DNA of 64,000 nucleotides from Chryseotalea sp. WA131a. Lineage in GTDB: Bacteria > Bacteroidota > Bacteroidia > Cytophagales > Cyclobacteriaceae. The stretch covers positions 1,302,001-1,366,000 of the forward strand of contig CP073016.1 in the NCBI GenBank assembly GCA_025370075.1, written 5' to 3'. The position numbers and the translations under genes are program-made. Shown piece by piece: positions 16,585 to 25,953 of this stretch (position 1 is its first letter; each line of letters opens with the position of its first letter). The notes beneath the pieces were generated by a model. The model did not search any database. It was not told the DNA's origin and saw nothing but the letters and a program-made list of their open reading frames with translations.

Positions 16585-17340
16585 GTGTTAACCAAACGCA
16601 TCATACCCTGCCTCGATATAAAAGACGGACGAACCGTAAAAGGCATCAACTTTGTTGATTTGCGTGATGCAGGCGACCCTGTTGAATTGGGTGCAGCGTA
16701 TGCTCAACAGGGCGCAGATGAATTGGTCTTCTTAGACATCTCCGCCACCAACGAAAAAAGAAAGACACTCTCGAATTTGGTAAAAGAAATCGCCACACAC
16801 GTAAACATTCCGTTTACCGTGGGCGGAGGCATCAGCTCAATTGATGATGTTGCTCCGCTATTAGAAGCAGGTGCTGATAAGGTGAGCATCAACTCTGCGG
16901 CTGTAAAGCGACCGGAACTAATCAATGAACTGGCAAAAGCATTCGGTTCGCAGTTTGTAGTGTTGGCGATTGATGCACGAAAAGTTGATAACCAATGGCT
17001 GGTGCATACGCACGGTGGCAAAGTTGGTACTGATAAAAAACTCTTCAGTTGGGCTAAAGAAGGTCAAGACCGAGGCGCAGGCGAAATATTATTCACCAGC
17101 ATGGACAACGATGGCACCAAAAAAGGTTTTGCAATCGACCCCTTGGCAAAGCTCAACCAACTTTTGCAAATCCCCGTCATCGCTTCGGGTGGAGCCGGCA
17201 AGATGGAGGATTTCTTAGAAGCTTTTGTTATTGGCAAAGCCGATGCCGCACTGGCTGCTACACTATTTCATTTTGGTGAAATAAAAATCCCAGACCTAAA
17301 AAATTATTTAAAGACCAACAACCTCCCTATCCGTATTTAA
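16585..17340 (+). CDS. hisF: Imidazole glycerol phosphate synthase, cyclase subunit HisF
   Basis: Barrel enzyme using ammonia from HisH to convert PRFAR to imidazole glycerol phosphate and AICAR. Catalytic Asp residues lie in IPCLDIKDGRTVKG and in TSMDNDGTKKGF; the FTVGGGISSIDD and VIASGGAG loops bind phosphate. 251 residues, family length. The start codon is GTG at 16585 (MLTKRIIPCLDI), because no ATG fits the family N-terminus. It stops three bases before hisIE. Confidence 0.95.
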   Translation: MLTKRIIPCLDIKDGRTVKGINFVDLRDAGDPVELGAAYAQQGADELVFLDISATNEKRKTLSNLVKEIATHVNIPFTVGGGISSIDDVAPLLEAGADKVSINSAAVKRPELINELAKAFGSQFVVLAIDARKVDNQWLVHTHGGKVGTDKKLFSWAKEGQDRGAGEILFTSMDNDGTKKGFAIDPLAKLNQLLQIPVIASGGAGKMEDFLEAFVIGKADAALAATLFHFGEIKIPDLKNYLKTNNLPIRI

Positions 17341-17343
17341 ATT

Positions 17344-17943
17344 ATGCTTGACATAAACGCACTCGATTTTAAAAAAAGCAACGGGCTTCTGCCCTGCATT
17401 GTACAAGACAGTTCCACCCAAGTGGTGCTTATGCTCGGATACATGAATGAAGAAGCGCTGCAAAAAACACTGGCCGAAAAAAAACTTACCTTCTTCAGTC
17501 GTACTAAACAACGCCTTTGGGCGAAAGGTGAGACTTCTGGCAATTTTTTACATTTGGTAGATGCCTTCCAAGACTGCGACAACGACACGCTGCTGTTTAA
17601 AGTTAAACCTGCTGGCCCAGCTTGTCACACCGGAGCCGACACCTGCTTCAATCAAAAAAATGAAACGCAAGGGCTGGAGTTTTTAGAAACCATCATTCAA
17701 CAACGAAAGCTAAACCCAAAAGAAGATTCGTACACCAATCAATTACTCAACTCAGGGATTAACAAAGTGGCTCAAAAAGTAGGCGAAGAAGCAGTGGAGC
17801 TAGTGATTGAAGCGAAGGATAACAACCGTGACTTATTTCTGGGCGAAGCCGCAGACCTCATTTATCATTATCTTGTATTGCTGGCGGCCAAAGGTCATTC
17901 GCTTAGCGATGTGGTTTCGGTATTGAAACAGCGACATAAGTAA
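17344..17943 (+). CDS. hisI: Bifunctional phosphoribosyl-AMP cyclohydrolase / phosphoribosyl-ATP pyrophosphatase HisIE
   Basis: Second and third steps of the pathway in one chain. Residues 1-115 are HisI: MLGYMNEEALQKTL, FFSRTKQRLWAKGETSGN, the Mg-binding DCDNDTLL, and the zinc ligands in CHTGADTCF. Residues 120-199 are HisE: KVGEEAVELVIEAKD and GEAADLIYHYLVLL, an all-alpha MazG-like pyrophosphohydrolase. 199 residues is the normal fusion length. It is the last gene of the operon. Confidence 0.95.
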   Translation: MLDINALDFKKSNGLLPCIVQDSSTQVVLMLGYMNEEALQKTLAEKKLTFFSRTKQRLWAKGETSGNFLHLVDAFQDCDNDTLLFKVKPAGPACHTGADTCFNQKNETQGLEFLETIIQQRKLNPKEDSYTNQLLNSGINKVAQKVGEEAVELVIEAKDNNRDLFLGEAADLIYHYLVLLAAKGHSLSDVVSVLKQRHK

Positions 17944-17961
17944 ATCATTGGCAGCTGGCTA

Positions 17962-17978
17962 CTGCCTGCCGCAGGCAG
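17962..17978. repeat. CTGCCTG/CAGGCAG hairpin repeat
   Basis: CTGCCTG and CAGGCAG form a perfect seven-base stem with a CCG loop directly after the his operon. A related hairpin (CCTGCCT with AGGCAGG) lies at 30366-30386 after cysS. Both are between convergent genes, as expected of dispersed REP-like palindromes. Confidence 0.5.
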
Positions 17979-18015
17979 GTCAGCGCCACTTCGCGATATT
18001 TCAGAATTCTTGTAA

Positions 18016-18045
18016 ACAAAAAGAGATTGCCATTGGCAACCTCTT
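18016..18045 (-). terminator. Intrinsic terminator of the TPR gene at 18069-19310
   Basis: AAGAG-A-TTGCC pairs with GGCAA-C-CTCTT (18021-18045). Read on the minus strand the stem is followed by a run of T residues (18016-18022), so it terminates the minus-strand TPR gene that ends at 18069. No T-run follows in the plus direction, but the hairpin may also help end the his transcript. Confidence 0.7.
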
Positions 18046-18068
18046 CCTATATTCACGAAATCAAAATC

Positions 18069-19310
18069 TTAGTCCACTTCCAATTTCAAACCTCTCATCT
18101 TGGCTTTCAATTTCTTTTCTTTAGCCTCATAGGTCTCATCATATCCGATCAAGTCGCCATAAACAGCCAACAAACCGTACAATACATTTTCTTCAGATGG
18201 TTTTAACTGTTCACACTTTTCCCAGTAAGGCAATGTCTCCAATAATTGCGCCTTAATGGCTTGGAATAAGTCAGCACGCTTTTTCAAATCCGCATCTTTT
18301 GTTCCAGAAATTTCATTTCGCTCTTCGCGTAACTTGCGCACTTTTTTATACTTCATATCCGCTAATTGCGCGTACGAATCAAAGTCTTCCTTATCCAAAG
18401 CTATGGCATCTTTGAAAGCTTTTTCAGCAGCGGCTTCATCATTCAATTTCAAACAAATCACTCCAAGATTATAATACATTCCCCTGTCACCTTTACCAGC
18501 AGCTATTTTGCTTTCCAAATTAGCTTTTGCTTCCGGTAATCTGTTCAATTCATACAACAAGGAAATTTCGGTTTGCGCCAAATCCGTTTCGCTTGGGTTC
18601 TTCTGTATGGCTTCACGTGTAGCGATTAACGCGTCTTCACTTTTCTTCTGCTTCACCAATACCGAAATCAACTGACGATACGAATCAATATTCTTTCCTC
18701 CTTTTGAATGATAAGCTTTTAAATAGGTTACAGATTTGTCATACTCTTCAGCCGAAGGAGCGAAATAAACGCCTGCATTCATTAACATGGCCGTATCAGT
18801 AGGGACAAAATATAACACCCGCTCCATTTGCGCAAAGGCGCCTTTATAATCCTTTTTGTTAGAATAAGAATCCAAAGCCTTATTCAAGTATGCATTTGCC
18901 AACTGAGAATTGTATTGAGAGTTAAATACGGGTAGCCCGTTTGCGTCAGAAAAATAGGATGGGGTAGCATCTTTTTCAAGTTCCTTGCTTTTCTCAAATG
19001 CTTCTTTCGCAACTTTGAAGGGCTCAGCTTCTAGCGCCTTGAACTTATCAACTTTAGTAGTATCGATACCAGCATAAATAAGGCCTTTCAAGAACCACGC
19101 TTTGGCAGCATTTTTAGATGAGTTGCCTTTTTTATCGACCATAAATTCTTGGCTAGCAGTGGTAACATCAATGATAGCTTTTGCTTCATCAAACTTACCT
19201 TCTTTTAAGGCTTTCTCGGCTTTGCTTACACTAGGTTTTATCTCCTTCTGTGCAGCAACGGCAAAAGGGAGAGCGAGTAAAAATACAATTGCAATCTTTT
19301 TCATTTTCAA
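18069..19310 (-). CDS. Secreted TPR-repeat protein
   Basis: 413 residues. Signal peptide MKMKKIAIVFLLALPFAVAA with cleavage before QKE. Beyond it are several tetratricopeptide units (SKAEKALKEGKFDEAKAIID, NAYLNKALDSYSNKKDYKGA, MYYNLGVICLKLNDEAAAEK, DSYAQLADMKYKK). Likely a periplasmic scaffold; similar proteins are frequent in Bacteroidota, but no specific partner is visible. It starts 26 bp from the gyrA stop on the same strand and may be read from the gyrA transcript. Confidence 0.8.
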   Translation of the reverse strand: MKMKKIAIVFLLALPFAVAAQKEIKPSVSKAEKALKEGKFDEAKAIIDVTTASQEFMVDKKGNSSKNAAKAWFLKGLIYAGIDTTKVDKFKALEAEPFKVAKEAFEKSKELEKDATPSYFSDANGLPVFNSQYNSQLANAYLNKALDSYSNKKDYKGAFAQMERVLYFVPTDTAMLMNAGVYFAPSAEEYDKSVTYLKAYHSKGGKNIDSYRQLISVLVKQKKSEDALIATREAIQKNPSETDLAQTEISLLYELNRLPEAKANLESKIAAGKGDRGMYYNLGVICLKLNDEAAAEKAFKDAIALDKEDFDSYAQLADMKYKKVRKLREERNEISGTKDADLKKRADLFQAIKAQLLETLPYWEKCEQLKPSEENVLYGLLAVYGDLIGYDETYEAKEKKLKAKMRGLKLEVD

Positions 19311-19335
19311 TCAGTTTAATTCAAGTATAGTTGGT

Positions 19336-21852
19336 TTAAGTTGTAGGATTCTCATTTATGGGATTTTCACCTTCTGGCGTATCAATAGCACCTTCTATTT
19401 GTTGTATTTTCTCTACGGAAGAAATAGCATCGTCCTCATTTAACTTGATGAGGCGCACACCTTGCGTGGCCCTGCCCATTACACGCAATTGTTCTACTTT
19501 TATGCGAATGCTAATGCCCGATTTATTGATAATCATGAGGTCGTCATTGTCAACGACTTCCTTGATCGCAACAAGCTTGCCAGTTTTTCCGGTTATGTTG
19601 ATGGTCTTTACACCCTTGCCGCCTCTGCGTGTAATGCGGTAGTCGGTAATGTCTGAACGCTTGCCGTATCCCTTTTCAGAAACAACCAATAAATTGGCGT
19701 CTTCGCGGGAGATGCACACCATACCAATCACTTTATCTTGATCAGATTCAAGCGTTACACCGCGTACACCTGCTGCTGTCCGACCCATTGGGCGCACATC
19801 GCTTTCGTTAAAGTGTACGGCCTTGCCTTCGCTTTTGGCTATGATGATATGATTCGTTCCATTGGTCAGCGCTGCATTCAACAATCGATCACCATCATGC
19901 ACCGTAATCGAGGTAATTCCATTCGCACGTGGGCGCGAATAGGCTTCCAATGAAGTTTTCTTGATCGTACCTTGCTCCGTACATAAAATCACAAATGTAT
20001 TGTTGATGTACTCTTGGTCTTCTAAGTTTTTAACATTCAGCACGGCACAAACCCGGTCGCCAGCATCGATATTCAATAAATTTTGAATGGCACGACCCTT
20101 TGAAGTCTTCGCTCCTTCCGGAATTTCATATGCCTTTTTCCAATACACTTGTCCCTTCTCGGTAAAGATGAGCAAATAATTGTGAGCCTGCGCTACAAAC
20201 AAATGCTCGGTAAAATCATCTTCTTTGGTGGACACCGCTTTCGATCCAATTCCTCCTCTACCTTGCGTTCTATACTCCGACAATGAAGTGCGTTTGATGT
20301 ATCCTTGGTTAGAAATGGTGATCACCATCTCTTCGTTGGGAATCATATCCTCCACAGTAATGTCATCTTCGCTGTGCACGATTTGCGTTCTCCGCGCATC
20401 GCCATAGCGTTCTTTCATTTCCAGAAGTTCATCTTTAATGATGCCCATGCGCACAGGCTCGCTGGCCAATATTTCATTCAACCGATCGATCAACGCTTTT
20501 ACTTCTTGGTATTCTTGTAATATCTTATCTCGCTCCAGACCAGTAAGGCGTTGCAGCCTCATTTCTAAAATAGCTTTGGATTGAATTTCAGATAAAGAAA
20601 AACGTTCGATCAAACCTGTTTTTGCTTCCTCCGGATCTTTGGAATTGCGGATCAATGAAATGACTTCATCCAAATGATCTAGCGCAATCAAATAACCCTC
20701 TAAGATATGGGCACGTTTCTCCGCCTCATCTAATTCAAACTTCGTTCTGCGCACAACCACTTCATGGCGGTGATCCACAAAATGAACAATCAAATCTTTC
20801 AGGTTGAGCGTCTGTGGACGGCCTTTTACAAGTGCCACATTGTTTACCCCAAACGAAGATTGAAGCTGCGTATATTTGAAAAGATTGTTCAGTACGATAT
20901 TTGGAATAGCGTCTTTCTTTAGATCGTACACTACCCGGAAACCATCGCGATCGGACTCATCGCGCATATCACTAATTCCTTCGATCTTCTTTTCGTTGAT
21001 GAGCACAGCTGTGCGCTCTATCATTTGCGCTTTGTTAACTTGGTAAGGGATTTCGGTGGCTACGATCTGATCTTTGCCATGGGCATTGGTAACTATCTCC
21101 GCCTTGGCACGGATAACGATTTTGCCCCTTCCCGTAAGGAAAGCTTCTTGAATCCCTTGGTATCCGTAAATTATTCCTCCTGTAGGAAAATCTGGCCCTA
21201 GCACAAACTTCATCAGTTCTGCTATTGTTATATCACGATTATCGATGTAAGCGATAATACCATCCACCACTTCTGTCAAATTGTGGGGTGCCATATTGGT
21301 GGCCATACCCACCGCAATACCGCTCGATCCATTGATCAACAAATTCGGAACCTTAGCCGGAAGAACTGTTGGCTCGGAATTTTGATCATCGTAAGTAGGT
21401 TGAAAATCAACCGTATTTTTATTGATATCCGAAAGAAGTTCTTCGGCAATCCTACGCAAACGTGCTTCTGTATAGCGCATGGCAGCTGGCGGATCACCAT
21501 CTACCGAGCCAAAGTTTCCTTGGCCGTCTACCAACATGTAGCGCATGCTCCACTCTTGTGCCATGCGCACCATGGTATCGTAAATAGAGGCATCGCCATG
21601 GGGGTGATACTTACCCATTACATCGCCCACAATGCGGGCTGATTTTTTGTAGGGGCGGTTGTAGTTAACACCCAATTCTAACATGCCGTACAATACTCTT
21701 CTATGAACGGGTTTCAATCCATCGCGCACATCTGGCAAGGCTCGGGAAATGATGACGGACATCGAATAATCGATGTAAGCGCCACGCATTTCATCTTCAA
21801 TATTAATCGGAATTATGTTCTGTCTCGCAGGTAGGTTAGAGTCTTCGGCCAC
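19336..21852 (-). CDS. gyrA: DNA gyrase subunit A
   Basis: Catalytic subunit of type II topoisomerase that introduces negative supercoils with GyrB. 838 residues. Active-site Tyr127 lies in AAMRYTEARLRR. The quinolone-resistance region reads GKYHPHGDASIYDTMVR, with Ala88 at the position of E. coli Ser83 and Asp92 at that of Asp87. The C-terminal beta-pinwheel starts near residue 510 and carries the GyrA-box QGRGGIGSKAV. The GyrA-box argues for gyrase rather than ParC. Start ATG 21852 gives MAEDSNLPARQNIIPINIED. Confidence 0.95.
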   Translation of the reverse strand: MAEDSNLPARQNIIPINIEDEMRGAYIDYSMSVIISRALPDVRDGLKPVHRRVLYGMLELGVNYNRPYKKSARIVGDVMGKYHPHGDASIYDTMVRMAQEWSMRYMLVDGQGNFGSVDGDPPAAMRYTEARLRRIAEELLSDINKNTVDFQPTYDDQNSEPTVLPAKVPNLLINGSSGIAVGMATNMAPHNLTEVVDGIIAYIDNRDITIAELMKFVLGPDFPTGGIIYGYQGIQEAFLTGRGKIVIRAKAEIVTNAHGKDQIVATEIPYQVNKAQMIERTAVLINEKKIEGISDMRDESDRDGFRVVYDLKKDAIPNIVLNNLFKYTQLQSSFGVNNVALVKGRPQTLNLKDLIVHFVDHRHEVVVRRTKFELDEAEKRAHILEGYLIALDHLDEVISLIRNSKDPEEAKTGLIERFSLSEIQSKAILEMRLQRLTGLERDKILQEYQEVKALIDRLNEILASEPVRMGIIKDELLEMKERYGDARRTQIVHSEDDITVEDMIPNEEMVITISNQGYIKRTSLSEYRTQGRGGIGSKAVSTKEDDFTEHLFVAQAHNYLLIFTEKGQVYWKKAYEIPEGAKTSKGRAIQNLLNIDAGDRVCAVLNVKNLEDQEYINNTFVILCTEQGTIKKTSLEAYSRPRANGITSITVHDGDRLLNAALTNGTNHIIIAKSEGKAVHFNESDVRPMGRTAAGVRGVTLESDQDKVIGMVCISREDANLLVVSEKGYGKRSDITDYRITRRGGKGVKTINITGKTGKLVAIKEVVDNDDLMIINKSGISIRIKVEQLRVMGRATQGVRLIKLNEDDAISSVEKIQQIEGAIDTPEGENPINENPTT

Positions 21853-21986
21853 GGTTTATGATAAGAGTTAAAACGGTGTGCAATTTAACTAAAATTGTGG
21901 TGTGAAAGTAGCTTTTTGCAAACTTGAAAGTAGTGTTTTTAGGAAAAAATAAGGTTTTGGTGTTCTAAAGAAAGTTTCTCCTAAGC

Positions 21987-23096
21987 TTAATAAGGATTCA
22001 ACTTTTTCTTGTTCTTTCCGCGGTACTTGATGAGGGTTTTGTCATTCTCTCCATACCCCGGATTCTGCTTTTTATAAAAAGGATGCCTTCGGCTTCGGTA
22101 TTCTTTGTTGCCATGGGCATGGTCAATTTGGGCATGGCAGTCTTTTAGAAAACATTTGGGTAATTGCGGTATGCGATAGGTAACACCCACACTTACATAC
22201 AAGGTGTTCATGCTGTGGTTGATGGACTTGTTACTCTCCGGAACATTAATTGCGTAGCTTTTAAAATCAAAGGAAGGACGGACAAACACATTGAGATATT
22301 CGGAAAGTTCACGCTCAGCAGTAACAGCCAAATTGAAGTACATATTCGTGGAAACCAATGATGAATTGAAATTGGTCGATGAGAAAGAGCCGATTTGTAC
22401 ATCGCCTGTGAAAAGATATTCGTTCCATCGATAAAAAGAATAACCTAGCATTCCATAAAACTTACCTACAAAACCTGAGGAGGCGGATGGCTGAAATTCA
22501 GAAATCTGATCAGTCAACGCGGTTGGCTTCATGATGCCTATGCTCATTAATTCATAAGAATACCCGAGACCAAATCGATATTGCTCTTTGAACTGGTAAA
22601 AAGCAAATAGGTTAAGCGGAATGGTTAAGGCATTGCCTTTGAAGCCAAGGTTGGCCGTACCTGGGTTTGCCACAAACGCGCTTCCGGAAACCGCTGTTTT
22701 ATCGGTGATCACATCGTTCACCCAATTGCTATAGCGTGTGGCGGTGGTGGCAGAGAAGATTTGCGGGCTACCTCCAGCTACTTGATAAACGCCAAAGTCA
22801 TCTAATCGATGACTAAAGTAGGTATTGCCATACCCGGTGCTAAAACCAAAACTAACATTTTTTAAAATCCGTCTCAAGGCACTTCCTCCTGTGCGATCGG
22901 TGTAAAATCGCTCGAGCGGAATAACATCTTTCTTCTCGTCTTGAGCCAATAGTTTTACGCTGCATAGCACCGAAGCAACGGTAATCAAACAAGCTATTTT
23001 ATAAAACAATCGCAGAACGGCAGTATTTAAGAGCCTAAAGATAAGAATTAACGCAAATTGAATGGAAATCTTGTTTTTAATACTGAAGGCCTCCAC
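21987..23096 (-). CDS. Predicted outer-membrane beta-barrel protein
   Basis: 369 residues. A hydrophobic signal-like stretch ends at KLLAQDEKKD, about residue 50, so the real start may be internal. After it come alternating aromatic/glycine-rich amphipathic strands (NVSFGFSTGYGNTYF, QYRFGLGYSYELMSIG, GMLGYSFYRWNEYLFTGD, LYVSVGVTYRIP) typical of an outer-membrane barrel. The C-terminal tail is basic (RGKNKKKLNPY). It overlaps the upstream COG3014-like gene by 20 bp, so it belongs to that envelope unit. The function is not identified. Confidence 0.65.
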   Translation of the reverse strand: MEAFSIKNKISIQFALILIFRLLNTAVLRLFYKIACLITVASVLCSVKLLAQDEKKDVIPLERFYTDRTGGSALRRILKNVSFGFSTGYGNTYFSHRLDDFGVYQVAGGSPQIFSATTATRYSNWVNDVITDKTAVSGSAFVANPGTANLGFKGNALTIPLNLFAFYQFKEQYRFGLGYSYELMSIGIMKPTALTDQISEFQPSASSGFVGKFYGMLGYSFYRWNEYLFTGDVQIGSFSSTNFNSSLVSTNMYFNLAVTAERELSEYLNVFVRPSFDFKSYAINVPESNKSINHSMNTLYVSVGVTYRIPQLPKCFLKDCHAQIDHAHGNKEYRSRRHPFYKKQNPGYGENDKTLIKYRGKNKKKLNPY

Positions 23097-24519
23097 TTTC
23101 CAGTGAAGTATAGGTATGGAAATACATCTTACCCTTGTTTACTTGATAGGTAAAAGTTCTGTCTGCTTGTTGTTCGCCATCCAAATTAAAGGAAACCTTA
23201 CTTTGCCCTTCGGGCAAGGGAACTCTTGCATAGTAAATGCTATGGGGTAACGTTTGCCAATTGCGCGTATCAGCTTTTTCAGTCATGGCATTGAACAAGC
23301 CCAACAATGCGCCCATGCCTTTGTCTTCTTTCTTCATTGTATACTCCGATGCTTTTTTTAATGCAACTCGAATGAGGGCCTTGCCAAACTCTAAAGCCAT
23401 TCGCTCTTCCAATACCTTGAAAGCGATTTTATTGATGTTCTCCGTAAGTTCAAGAGGATAGTGGGCACCCTCCACTTGCAGCTCCGCATGCTGAAAATGC
23501 GGTCTGCGTTCTACATATTTTGGAAATGCCACCCGAAAGACCTCCAATCGCGAAAGACCCCTTCGATCGTTCTCACTGTAATTGCTGGTAGGAAAATTGA
23601 AGGACATGCCTAACTCGCGGTTATAAAACGTAACCATTCCATTTCTGCCATGGTCTACCAAAAAATTCACTCCCCACTCTGCTTTAAATGGTGCTAGGCC
23701 GTTGTGCCAAAAGAAAACCAACTCCCCTCCTTCTATTGGCTTATATTCATAGTCTGGCATGTTGAATTCGACTTTATACTTTTCAAATTCATCTTTGAAG
23801 CCACTGAGCCACGCGGTGCGAAGCAAGTCTAATTTTAATTGCCTTGGTGCACTTAAACCGAACATCTCTTCATACTCATTCTTGTATGTATTTATCGAAT
23901 TGCGGTAAGCAATAAAGGCGTTGTTGTAATCTTTATCGGAATCGTAAATAATACCCATCAGATTGTTGATGAAAGCATCGTGCTTGTATTTGTTGCTATC
24001 GCTGTAACGGTCGCTCAACTGCTGCAACCGAATTCCCAGTCTTCTGCATTCTACCAAAGCTTCTTCTTCTTTCCCTAATTTCAAAAAGTTCAACGCCTTG
24101 TAATAGAGTAAAATCAGATGTTCGTGATCTTCACCCCGATAGACGGTGACCATCGGATTGGTCAGGTAGGCCGCTCCTTCTCTAAAGTAATCGATCTTGT
24201 AGTCTTCCCAAAAAAGATAAGCCTCTTCAAAAAATTTATTGCTCTCGTCATACTGGCCCATCATAGAGAGCACCAAGCCCTTGTTCACAAAATAAAGAAA
24301 CCGGTCTTTGCCAGTGGCTTGCCCTGATTTATTCTTAAGTGTTTGCAAAGCCTGTTTCAGGTTCCCCGATTCAAACTCTTTATTGAATTGATAATTGGTT
24401 TGATAGTAGGTAGCGCAGGATGTTAATAAGTAAATTGTAAGGAGTAAGAGGTAAATGGTTTTCTGTAAGCAGTATCCGGTAAGCTGTGTCACGACCAATT
24501 TATAACTGACAGGTTTCAA
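23077..24519 (-). CDS. COG3014-like TPR lipoprotein
   Basis: 480 residues with a lipoprotein signal ending in lipobox LLTSC (about residue 34). The body starts with helical repeats (QALQTLKNKSGQATGKDRFL, NKGLVLSMMGQYDESNKFFE) and includes LVFFWHNGLAPFKAEW, a segment characteristic of COG3014 proteins. These occur next to lpoB-like genes in some Gammaproteobacteria, and here an LpoB-like gene lies just upstream on the same strand. The pairing supports a shared envelope role, perhaps in peptidoglycan synthase control; this is inference. Confidence 0.7.
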   Translation of the reverse strand: MKPVSYKLVVTQLTGYCLQKTIYLLLLTIYLLTSCATYYQTNYQFNKEFESGNLKQALQTLKNKSGQATGKDRFLYFVNKGLVLSMMGQYDESNKFFEEAYLFWEDYKIDYFREGAAYLTNPMVTVYRGEDHEHLILLYYKALNFLKLGKEEEALVECRRLGIRLQQLSDRYSDSNKYKHDAFINNLMGIIYDSDKDYNNAFIAYRNSINTYKNEYEEMFGLSAPRQLKLDLLRTAWLSGFKDEFEKYKVEFNMPDYEYKPIEGGELVFFWHNGLAPFKAEWGVNFLVDHGRNGMVTFYNRELGMSFNFPTSNYSENDRRGLSRLEVFRVAFPKYVERRPHFQHAELQVEGAHYPLELTENINKIAFKVLEERMALEFGKALIRVALKKASEYTMKKEDKGMGALLGLFNAMTEKADTRNWQTLPHSIYYARVPLPEGQSKVSFNLDGEQQADRTFTYQVNKGKMYFHTYTSLESGGLQY

Positions 24520-24624
24520 GCTTTGTTATTGATTACCGATAATTACTCTAAAGTTAAAGAGATAACGCAATGCCTACAATTTACCAACCCCAAGCCCCAA
24601 GCCCGAATCCCCAATGTCCAATGA

Positions 24625-25200
24625 CTAATTCCGAATATCCTTCTTAATCTCTTGTTGTCCGTACCAAATACGTTTGTTGGTCTCAAGGTCGGTGAGGAAC
24701 AAAGTAGTGATGTAGTTGACTACCCTTCGCTTATTATAGATATCGGTTTCAGAAGTCATTTCGCCAAACAGCATCAAGTTGGCACCCGTCTCTTTTCCCC
24801 ATTGCGATACCGTTTCGGCACTGGCAAAATCTTGTTGTTGAGCACGTTCTTCTCTCAGTTTATCCCGAAAAGTACCAGACTCTACCAAGTCAGCCACACC
24901 TGAATTGTAAATGGCCAGTTCAATTTTCTTGATGTAGTTATCGGCATCAATGTGTTCACTGGTTTTGTTGCGAACCAAACCCACAATGATAGCCGGCTTT
25001 TTGCCAACCGACTTGGCATACTCTTTAAACTTATCGCTGGCAAGCAAGTCATTGATCATCTTTTGAGAAACTTGGCGCGAGTCGCTATCGTTCCATCGGC
25101 CACTTAAATCGATTTGCTGACTGGGGTCGATGCGGGTAACTGTGCGCGCGCAAGAAGTAAGCAAGAAAGAAACAAATAGAAGTTTAATGATTGGCTTCAT
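24625..25200 (-). CDS. LpoB-like penicillin-binding-protein activator lipoprotein
   Basis: 191 residues, lipoprotein signal MKPIIKLLFVSFLLTSCART with lipobox LLTSC. The mature part contains DLSGRWNDSDSRQVSQKMIN, KPAIIVGLVRNKTSEHIDAD, and GANLMLFGEMTSETD with a final strand RIWYGQQEIKK, matching LpoB/COG3417. In E. coli LpoB activates PBP1b from the outer membrane. Whether a PBP1b-like partner exists here is unknown. It is followed on the same strand by the COG3014-like gene after 105 bp. Confidence 0.8.
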   Translation of the reverse strand: MKPIIKLLFVSFLLTSCARTVTRIDPSQQIDLSGRWNDSDSRQVSQKMINDLLASDKFKEYAKSVGKKPAIIVGLVRNKTSEHIDADNYIKKIELAIYNSGVADLVESGTFRDKLREERAQQQDFASAETVSQWGKETGANLMLFGEMTSETDIYNKRRVVNYITTLFLTDLETNKRIWYGQQEIKKDIRN

Positions 25201-25232
25201 ACGTTTTGAGACAGTGATATCAAATGCGAAAA

Positions 25233-25886
25233 TCAGGCCAAAGCCTTTAAACTTTTGATTACCTCTTTTGGGTTGGCCGATGAAAAAACAAAATTGCCTG
25301 CCACCAACACATTTGCCCCAGCCTCCAACAATGGCTTGGCATTATTTTCGTTTACGCCCCCATCGATCTCAATTAACGCAGAAGATTGGCGTTGGTTGAT
25401 AAGTTGTCGAAGTTCCTTTACTTTTTGATAGGTGTTTTCAATGAATTTTTGTCCACCAAAACCTGGGTTTACAGACATCAGACAAACCAAATCTATGTCT
25501 GAGATACTATCTTTTAACAATTCGATAGAAGTATGCGGATTGACCGCTACCCCAGCCTTTATACCCAATGCTTTAATCTGCTGGATGTTTCGGTGCAAAT
25601 GTGGGCATGCTTCAATATGTACTGAAATGACAGCCGCCCCAGCCTTGTGGAAAGCCTCTACATATTTCTCTGGGTTCACAATCATCAAGTGGACGTCCAT
25701 CGGCTTTTTGGCATGACGGTTCATGGCCTCTACCACCGGCACACCCATCGATATATTGGGAACAAACACACCGTCCATGATATCGACATGTATCCAATCG
25801 GCTTCGCTTTCATTGATCATTTTTATCTCGCGCTCTAGGTTGGCGAAATCGGCAGCTAAGATGGAAGGGGCGATGAGGGGCTTCAT
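25233..25886 (-). CDS. rpe: Ribulose-phosphate 3-epimerase
   Basis: Interconverts ribulose 5-phosphate and xylulose 5-phosphate in the pentose phosphate pathway. TIM barrel with the metal and acid-base residues in IAPSILAADFANL, WIHVDIMDGVFVPNISMG, DVHLMIVNPEKY, and the phosphate site IEIDGGVNENNAKPLLEAGA. 217 residues, standard length. It is 33 bp upstream of the lpoB-like gene on the same strand. Confidence 0.95.
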   Translation of the reverse strand: MKPLIAPSILAADFANLEREIKMINESEADWIHVDIMDGVFVPNISMGVPVVEAMNRHAKKPMDVHLMIVNPEKYVEAFHKAGAAVISVHIEACPHLHRNIQQIKALGIKAGVAVNPHTSIELLKDSISDIDLVCLMSVNPGFGGQKFIENTYQKVKELRQLINQRQSSALIEIDGGVNENNAKPLLEAGANVLVAGNFVFSSANPKEVIKSLKALA

Positions 25887-25953
25887 TCGCCAAAGGTAAT
25901 GGAGGATTTACGATTTTTGATTTTTGAGTTACAATTTTTGTAGCGCGACTTGC

